Assembly: GCA_934538895.1 (NCBI GenBank)
Contig: CAKTCH010000037.1
Coordinates: forward strand, 1 to 10,269
Reading direction: 5' to 3'
Source: an uncultured Alphaproteobacteria bacterium
GTDB lineage: Bacteria > Pseudomonadota > Alphaproteobacteria > Micavibrionales > Micavibrionaceae
Length of the DNA stretch: 10,269 bases
Both the position numbers and the translations under genes were made by a program. Within the stretch, counting starts at the first letter, position 1. Each line of letters begins with the position of its first letter. A model generated the notes under the pieces. It was given only the letters and a program-made list of their open reading frames with translations, was not told the DNA's origin and made no database searches. Below, piece after piece: positions 5,968 to 10,269 of this stretch.

Positions 5968-6731
5968 ACGGAACCGATTTAGCAAGCCGCGCCGTGGAAG
6001 CCGCCGATCTGGGCGGCAGCATGGCCGCCCACGACCTCAGCATGATCGGACTTTTCATGCAGGCCGACCTTGTCGTCAAGGCCGTGATGCTGGTGCTGAT
6101 CTTCGCTTCCGTCTGGAGCTGGGCGATCATTTTTGAAAAACGCCGCACGCTGAAAGTGCTGAACAGCCGCGCCAATAAATTCGAGGACTCTTTCTGGTCC
6201 GGTGAACCGCTGGACAAGCTGTACCAGCGCGTAAAAAAGGGTAAACAGGACCCGCTGATCAAGACCTTCGCCGCCGGCATGGAGGAATGGCAGAACGGTG
6301 TCGCGGGCGGTATCCCTTCGACCGAAACCGTGCAGGCCAGCCTGAAGCAGCGCGTGGAGCGCGCCATGGCCGTCACCATCAACCGCGAAATGGCAAATTT
6401 AGAGCGCGGCATGACGTTCCTCGCGTCCATCGGCTCCACCGCCACCTTCATCGGCCTGTTTGGCACCGTCTGGGGCATCATGAACAGCTTCAGCGCCATC
6501 GCGGGCACGCAGAATACCAGCCTGGTGGTCGTGGCCCCCGGTATTGCCGAAGCCTTGTTCGCCACGGCTGTCGGCCTGATCGCCGCCATCCCGGCGGTTT
6601 TGGCTTACAACATCTTTACCACGGGTCTGGCCCGCTATGCCGACCGCCTCGATGCCTTCACCAGTGATTTTGCCGCCATCCTCTCGCGCCACCTCGATGC
6701 GCAGGACGTCCGCGGCAAGAAGGCGGCGTAA
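5964..6731 (+). CDS. tolQ: Tol-Pal motor subunit TolQ
   Basis: TolQ is the inner-membrane stator protein (MotA/TolQ/ExbB family) that, with TolR, uses the proton gradient to energise TolA. The 255-residue product has three membrane helices at about 37-58, 151-174 and 194-218, with a large cytoplasmic loop between the first two. The conserved channel-lining segments are present: GLFGTVWGIM (164-173, Thr168) and LFATAVGLIAAIPAV (198-212, Thr201). The N-terminus before the first helix is about 36 residues. Met20 or Met27 could be later starts, but the ATGA overlap with ybgC at 5964-5967 favours the first ATG. tolR begins 2 nt after the stop. Confidence 0.97.
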   Translation: MNGTDLASRAVEAADLGGSMAAHDLSMIGLFMQADLVVKAVMLVLIFASVWSWAIIFEKRRTLKVLNSRANKFEDSFWSGEPLDKLYQRVKKGKQDPLIKTFAAGMEEWQNGVAGGIPSTETVQASLKQRVERAMAVTINREMANLERGMTFLASIGSTATFIGLFGTVWGIMNSFSAIAGTQNTSLVVVAPGIAEALFATAVGLIAAIPAVLAYNIFTTGLARYADRLDAFTSDFAAILSRHLDAQDVRGKKAA

Positions 6732-6733
6732 CC

Positions 6734-7195
6734 ATGGGTGCCGGTCTTCAGCAAAAAAGCGGGCGCATAGGGCAGGCGGGTGGCCGCAGCCGCGCGCACC
6801 GTCCCATGTCGGAAATCAACGTGACGCCGATGGTCGATGTGATGCTGGTGCTGCTGATCGTCTTTATGGTCACCGCGCCGCTGCTGACGACGGGCGTGCC
6901 TGTCGATATGCCCAAGGCGGAATCCCGCGCCATCAAGGACGACGACAACAAGCCGTTGGAGATCACGGTCACAAAGGAAAACTACATTTATATCGGCGAA
7001 ACCCGCGTCGAACGCGACCGTCTGATCGAAATGCTGACCGCCATGACCAATAACGACCCCGAGCGCCGCATCTATATTCGCGCCGATCAGGCTTTGTCCT
7101 ATGGCCTTGTGATGGATGTTCTGGGCGGGTTGAATAAAGCAGGTTTCCGTAGGGTTGCCTTGTTGTCGAATTCATCAGCCGCAAAACAGCCATAA
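6734..7195 (+). CDS. tolR: Tol-Pal motor subunit TolR
   Basis: TolR (ExbD/TolR family) pairs with TolQ in the inner membrane and has one membrane helix plus a periplasmic domain. The 153-residue product has a basic cytoplasmic N-terminus (1-27), then the signature SEINVTPMVDVMLVLLIVFMV (26-46), whose Asp35 is the proton-carrying residue. The periplasmic domain follows, with the conserved RIYIRADQALSYGLVMDVLGGLNKAGF pattern (112-138). The start is supported by AAGGCGG (6719-6725), located in the end of tolQ. The 2-nt gap to tolQ fits coordinated production of the two motor parts. tolA follows after 21 nt. Confidence 0.97.
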   Translation: MGAGLQQKSGRIGQAGGRSRAHRPMSEINVTPMVDVMLVLLIVFMVTAPLLTTGVPVDMPKAESRAIKDDDNKPLEITVTKENYIYIGETRVERDRLIEMLTAMTNNDPERRIYIRADQALSYGLVMDVLGGLNKAGFRRVALLSNSSAAKQP

Positions 7196-7216
7196 AAACC
7201 CCGGAGAATTTCGGGT

Positions 7217-8122
7217 ATGAACGCAAGCGCCCTCCACAGAAACAACATGCCGGACGCACAGGGAACGATGAAGTCGCCCCTGCTGAAGTCGGCTGTTTTT
7301 CATGGAATATTGCTGGCGATCTGCATGGTCGGCCTGCCGATCTTCCGCCCCAATACCGAGATCGTTCCCGAAGCTGTGCCCATCGAAATCGCAATGGTTG
7401 ACGATATATCGCAAACGAACAAGGTGCCCGCGCGCGCAGACATCGAAAAACCAAAGCCCGTGGAAAAGCCGCCGGAAGAAAAACCCAAGCCCGCGCCCGC
7501 ACCGACCAACACCGCCGAAGCGCCGCAGAAGCCTGTGCTGGAAAAGCCGAAACCTGTCGAGAAACCGAAACCGCCCGAACCCAAGGCGGACGATATTCCC
7601 GATCCGGACAAAAAGGCCCAGGAAAAGCCGAAGCCCGTAGAAAAACCGAAACAGCCGGAAAAGAAACCGGAAATCCAGCAGGAGCAGAAAGAGGCCTTCA
7701 ATTCAGTTCTCAAAAATCTGATGCAGTCCGAACCCGTGGCCGCCGAAAAGAAAATGGAAGCGCCGCAAACGGGCGAAACGCCATCTCCCATGGCCTCGCT
7801 GACGGACCGGCTGGCCGTCAATGAAATCACCGCGCGTTTGAGCCGTCAGTTAAGCTATTGCTGGAACGTTCTGGCCGGAGCCAAATACGCCGAGAACCAG
7901 ATCGTCACCATCCGCATCAACGTAAACCCTGACCGCACCGTGCGCGATGCCAAAGTCGTGGATCAGATGCGCTACAATACCGACACATATTTCCGCGCGG
8001 CAGCTGACAGCGCCCTGCGCGCCCTCAAGCATCCTTATTGCACGCCGCTCGACCTGCCGACGGATAAGTACAATGTCTGGAAAGAAATAGACTTCAACTT
8101 CGACCCCAGCCTGATGCTATAG
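7217..8122 (+). CDS. tolA: Cell envelope integrity protein TolA
   Basis: TolA links the TolQ-TolR motor to TolB and Pal at the outer membrane. The 301-residue product has a membrane anchor at about 24-44 with a short cytoplasmic N-terminus, a long periplasmic linker rich in Pro, Lys and Glu (about 70-155), and a C-terminal alpha/beta domain (about 195-301). The latter has Cys215 and Cys275, which could form a disulfide, and a VTIRINVNPDRTVRDAKVV strand pair. The linker contains the 9-residue word EKPKPVEKP three times (77-85, 109-117, 136-144). It replaces the long Ala/Lys/Glu helical domain of enteric TolA; shorter Pro-rich linkers are usual in alphaproteobacteria. GGAGA at 7203-7207 supports the ATG at 7217. 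It is the last gene of the tight string; 213 nt follow before tolB. Confidence 0.93.
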   Translation: MNASALHRNNMPDAQGTMKSPLLKSAVFHGILLAICMVGLPIFRPNTEIVPEAVPIEIAMVDDISQTNKVPARADIEKPKPVEKPPEEKPKPAPAPTNTAEAPQKPVLEKPKPVEKPKPPEPKADDIPDPDKKAQEKPKPVEKPKQPEKKPEIQQEQKEAFNSVLKNLMQSEPVAAEKKMEAPQTGETPSPMASLTDRLAVNEITARLSRQLSYCWNVLAGAKYAENQIVTIRINVNPDRTVRDAKVVDQMRYNTDTYFRAAADSALRALKHPYCTPLDLPTDKYNVWKEIDFNFDPSLML

Positions 8123-8148
8123 AGTAATCGTTATGATGCGCGTAAGGA

Positions 8149-8175
8149 CGGAATAACCCCTAAGGGAACATTCCG
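8149..8175 (+). terminator. Weak hairpin after tolA, possible attenuator
   Basis: CGGAAT (8149-8154) pairs with ATTCCG (8170-8175), and CCC inside pairs with GGG across a short loop. Only three T residues follow soon after, so it is at best a weak terminator. It could instead lower read-through from tolA into tolB or mark a processing site. Confidence 0.3.
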
Positions 8176-8234
8176 CCTTTATGACGCGTTCCTTCCTCAC
8201 TTCAGACACAATCCTGTCGTAGATTTTCGCTTCC

Positions 8235-8243
8235 TGTGGATAA
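8235..8243 (-). promoter_or_regulatory. Perfect DnaA-box match upstream of tolB
   Basis: TGTGGATAA is the exact reverse complement of the consensus DnaA box TTATCCACA. It lies about 93 bp before the tolB ATG in the 213-nt tolA-tolB spacer. I see no second box, AT-rich unwinding region or origin-associated gene, so this is not a visible origin. A regulatory role for DnaA or chance are the alternatives. Confidence 0.3.
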
Positions 8244-8293
8244 TTTTCACCTATGGAAATCTATGATGATCGCTTTTGACTTCCGCCCCTTAT

Positions 8294-8314
8294 GATATCG
8301 CAAGATTGCATATC
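8294..8314. promoter_or_regulatory. Imperfect dyad and direct repeat just upstream of tolB
   Basis: GATAT-c-GCAA (8294-8303) and TTGC-ATATC (8306-8314) form inverted half-sites broken by one extra C. The same stretch holds the direct repeat ATATCGCA at 8295-8302 and 8310-8317. TTGACT (8276-8281) upstream resembles a -35 element, but no good -10 sits at the right distance. The site ends 21 bp before the tolB ATG, where an operator or activator site would lie. Support is symmetry and position only. Confidence 0.25.
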
Positions 8315-8335
8315 GCATACGAAAGGTAAGATTAA

Positions 8336-9652
8336 ATGAAGCGCATAATGCTCGTTTTGTTCGGTGTCTTGATGGCTGTCGCCGCGACACCGGCCCATGC
8401 CCAGCTAAAGGTCAACGTGACCGCCGGAACCCCTGAACCCCTGCCCATAGCGGTCAGCCCGTTCTTCGCCGATGCGGGTGCCGATAATGTGATCGCGACG
8501 GACATGCCGCGCGTGATCGAGGCCAACCTCGAACGCACCGGCCTGTTCAAGCCGCTGAATGCGCGCTCCTTTATCCAGACTCCCGAGTCTCTGGTAAAGG
8601 ACGGCCCGCGCTTCTCCGAATGGCGCGCTGTGAACGGTCAGGCGCTGGTGACAGGCCATGTCACGCGCTCCGCCGATGGCCGCACCCGCGTTGAATTCCG
8701 CCTGTGGGACGTTTTCGGCCAGCAGCAGATGATCGGCATGGCTTACACCACCACGCCGCAAAACTGGCGCCGTATCGCGCACATCATCTCAGATGAAATT
8801 TACAAGCGCATTACCGGTGAAAACGGCTACTTCGATACACGTATCGTTTACATTTCGGAAACAGGCCCGTCGAACGCCCGCGTCAAGCGCCTGGCGATCA
8901 TGGATCAGGACGGTTACAACCATAAATACCTGACCGATGGCCGCTACATGGTTCTGACGCCGCGTTTCTCGCCGAATGCCCAGATGATTACCTACATGGC
9001 TTATTACAACAACAAGCCACGCGTATACATCTACAACATCGACACAGGCCGTCAGGAAGTTCTGGGCGATTTTGCGGGCATGACCTTCGCGCCGCGCTTC
9101 TCTCCGGATGGCCGTAAAGTCATCATGTCGATGGCAAAAGACGGCAATACCGAGATTTATACAATGGATCTCGGCTCCCGTAACATCACCAAACTGACCA
9201 GCAACCCCGCAATCGATACCGCGCCCAGCTTCTCTCCGGACGGCCAGCGCGTGGTGTTCGAATCAGACCGTGGCGGCACGCAGCAACTCTACGTCATGTC
9301 CGCCAGCGGTGGCGAAGCCAAGCGCATTACATTCGGGCAGGGCCGTTACGCCAACCCGGTTTGGTCGCCGCGCGGTGACCTGATCGCCTTCACCCGCATG
9401 TATCAGGGCAAGTTCTATATCGGTGTCATCAAGCCGGACGGCTCGGGCGAACGCCTGATTACCTCGGCCTACCACGTCGAAGGCCCGACATGGTCGCCGA
9501 ATGGCCGCGTCCTGTCTTACTTCAAGGAATCCCCCGGCGGCAGTGGCCACACGGCCAAACTCTACACGATCGACCTGACAGGCTATAACGAGCGCCTGCT
9601 CCAGACCCCCGCCGACGGTTCCGACCCGGCATGGTCGCCTGTGAATCCGTGA
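8336..9652 (+). CDS. tolB: Periplasmic Tol-Pal protein TolB
   Basis: TolB is the soluble periplasmic protein that binds Pal and the TolA end of the motor. The 438-residue product begins with a clear Sec signal peptide, MKRIMLVLFGVLMAVAATPAHA, with likely cleavage between Ala22 and Gln23. An N-terminal alpha/beta domain (about 25-160) is followed by a beta-propeller. Its blades are marked by repeated SPDG/SPNG-type turns: RFSPNA, RFSPDGRKV, SFSPDGQRV, WSPRGDL, WSPNGRV and a last WSP at the C-terminus. AAGG about 11 nt upstream supports the first ATG. tolB is set off from tolA by 213 nt, so it may have its own promoter. It is followed directly by a strong terminator and a convergent gene, with no pal or cpoB after it. 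Confidence 0.97.
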   Translation: MKRIMLVLFGVLMAVAATPAHAQLKVNVTAGTPEPLPIAVSPFFADAGADNVIATDMPRVIEANLERTGLFKPLNARSFIQTPESLVKDGPRFSEWRAVNGQALVTGHVTRSADGRTRVEFRLWDVFGQQQMIGMAYTTTPQNWRRIAHIISDEIYKRITGENGYFDTRIVYISETGPSNARVKRLAIMDQDGYNHKYLTDGRYMVLTPRFSPNAQMITYMAYYNNKPRVYIYNIDTGRQEVLGDFAGMTFAPRFSPDGRKVIMSMAKDGNTEIYTMDLGSRNITKLTSNPAIDTAPSFSPDGQRVVFESDRGGTQQLYVMSASGGEAKRITFGQGRYANPVWSPRGDLIAFTRMYQGKFYIGVIKPDGSGERLITSAYHVEGPTWSPNGRVLSYFKESPGGSGHTAKLYTIDLTGYNERLLQTPADGSDPAWSPVNP

Positions 9653-9672
9653 TACGAAATCCGGCTTAAAAG

Positions 9673-9700
9673 AAAACCCGCTCTATCGAGCGGGTTTTTT
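9673..9700. terminator. Strong bidirectional intrinsic terminator between tolB and rppH
   Basis: AAAACCCGCTC (9673-9683) pairs perfectly with GAGCGGGTTTT (9688-9698) around the 4-nt loop TATC, giving 11 bp. A T-run follows to 9700, and an A-rich run precedes it. It can stop tolB transcripts on the plus strand, and the A-run serves as the U-tract for rppH transcripts on the minus strand. Confidence 0.93.
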
Positions 9701-9710
9701 CTTGCCGTCT

Positions 9711-10187
9711 TTATTTTGCAAGATGCCGGAATGCCTGAATGACCTCGCGATAGGTATCGCGCTTAAACGGTACGATCAAATCGATGACGTCCGATAGCGC
9801 CACCCATTTCCATGCCTGAAATTCAGCGGGGTTATGCGCGTTGATATTTATATCAGTATCCGTGCCAGTAAACCGCGCGGCCACCCATGTTTGCTCCTGA
9901 CCGCCATACTGGCTGTTCCAGAGTTTTTTCACCAGGCGATCGGGAAGGCGATAACGTAGTTTGTTCTCATAGACATGCACGATCTCGGCCTTGTCGCTGC
10001 CGACCTCTTCGCGCAGTTCGCGCAGAGCAGCCTGCCCGACCGTCTCGCCCTCGTCGATGCCGCCCTGCGGCATCTGCCATGCACCGGGGTAGTCTATGCG
10101 CTCGCCGACAAAGACCTGTCCTGTGTGGTTGAAAAGGGTAATCCCCACACAGAGGCGATAGGGAAGATGCGCATATTTATCGCTCAT
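9711..10187 (-). CDS. rppH: RNA pyrophosphohydrolase RppH (Nudix hydrolase)
   Basis: RppH removes pyrophosphate from the 5' end of mRNA and so triggers decay by endonucleases; relatives also cleave dinucleoside polyphosphates. The 158-residue product carries a complete Nudix box at 42-64 (GX5EX7REUXEEXGU), with metal-binding Glu57, Glu60 and Glu61. The family-typical YRLCVGI (10-16) and WQMPQGGID (37-45) are present, as is the Trp/Lys-rich segment near the C-terminus (FQAWKWV). Length is normal. The start ATG at 10187-10185 is preceded by TAAGGCG. The gene begins 12 nt after the stop of the upstream minus-strand gene, so the two probably share an mRNA. It ends 10 nt from the bidirectional terminator. 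Confidence 0.95.
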   Translation of the reverse strand: MSDKYAHLPYRLCVGITLFNHTGQVFVGERIDYPGAWQMPQGGIDEGETVGQAALRELREEVGSDKAEIVHVYENKLRYRLPDRLVKKLWNSQYGGQEQTWVAARFTGTDTDININAHNPAEFQAWKWVALSDVIDLIVPFKRDTYREVIQAFRHLAK

Positions 10188-10199
10188 TTCATAAACGCC

Positions 10200-10269
10200 T
10201 TACATGCCAGTCTGGGAAGAAAGAGGCGCCAGCACGAATCCTTTATCCTTCAGCGTTTCTAGCCACGCC
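10200..10269 (-). CDS. Partial C-terminus, probably divergent polysaccharide deacetylase
   Basis: Reading the minus strand from the window edge, one open frame gives 22 codons, AWLETLKDKGFVLAPLSSQTGM, and stops at TAA (10202-10200). The ending (x-W-x-x-L-x-x-K-G-F-V-L-A-P-L-S) is what I recall for the C-terminus of divergent polysaccharide deacetylase (DUF610-type) proteins. In many alphaproteobacteria these lie directly upstream of rppH, after a ctpA-type protease. The stop is 12 nt before the rppH start, which supports an operon. Only about 70 bases are inside the window, so the product name rests on a short match plus gene order. Confidence 0.6.
   Translation of the reverse strand, partial: AWLETLKDKGFVLAPLSSQTGM

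Noticed and set aside
7200..7215. Riboswitch or thermosensor hairpin (CCCG ... CGGG around GGAGA) before tolA
   Set aside because: Only a 4-bp stem; too weak to claim regulation.
8235..8243. Chromosomal origin of replication
   Set aside because: There is only one DnaA box, no DNA-unwinding AT-rich block and no origin-linked gene.
8133..8275. Very short ATG-started frames in the tolA-tolB spacer (7, 13 and 8 codons)
   Set aside because: They have no good ribosome binding sites, no similarity to known leader peptides, and chance is sufficient.

Overview
The window looks like ordinary chromosome from an alphaproteobacterium. The reasons are the moderately GC-rich, GCC/CGC-heavy coding sequence, the uninterrupted order yebC-ruvC-ruvA-ruvB-ybgC-tolQ-tolR-tolA-tolB, the short proline/lysine/glutamate-rich TolA, and an rppH gene next to the end of a probable divergent polysaccharide deacetylase. 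I cannot name the genus.

Layout. Positions 1-63 hold one side of a dispersed palindromic repeat, cut by the window edge. A TTGACT-17-TATGGT promoter candidate precedes a cytoplasmic alpha/beta-hydrolase of lipase type (238-1026, +). It converges, with only 2 bp between stop codons, on a two-gene minus-strand operon: a stand-alone receiver-domain response regulator (2242-1610), then a small helical protein (1607-1029) that resembles Hpt-type proteins but seems to lack the phosphorylatable histidine. From 2502 to 8122 runs one dense plus-strand gene string: yebC, the Holliday-junction genes ruvC, ruvA and ruvB, then ybgC, tolQ, tolR and tolA. Several junctions are 4-nt ATGA overlaps, which suggests translational coupling. 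tolB follows after a 213-nt spacer and ends at a strong bidirectional terminator. rppH converges on that terminator from the minus strand, with the last codons of a probable deacetylase upstream of it.

How the genes work together. RuvA and RuvB bind and migrate Holliday junctions and RuvC cuts them. TolQ and TolR form the inner-membrane proton-driven motor, TolA spans the periplasm, and TolB is the periplasmic propeller that hands over to Pal. No pal or cpoB follows tolB here. YebC is a translation/regulatory factor, and RppH starts mRNA decay by removing the 5' pyrophosphate.

Most unusual signals. (1) The ruvA-ruvB gap is filled by a palindromic repeat that lies inside a 43-codon ORF. This ORF overlaps the ruvA stop by ATGA and the ruvB start by ATGA. 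(2) The two repeat copies in the window differ by compensatory changes that keep an internal 5-bp stem. (3) The small protein encoded beside the response regulator looks like a degenerate Hpt protein. (4) pal and cpoB are missing from the end of the tol cluster. I saw no clear mobile-element gene, CRISPR array, tRNA or rRNA. The window reads as mostly conserved housekeeping sequence with a few accessory oddities, not a large novel system.
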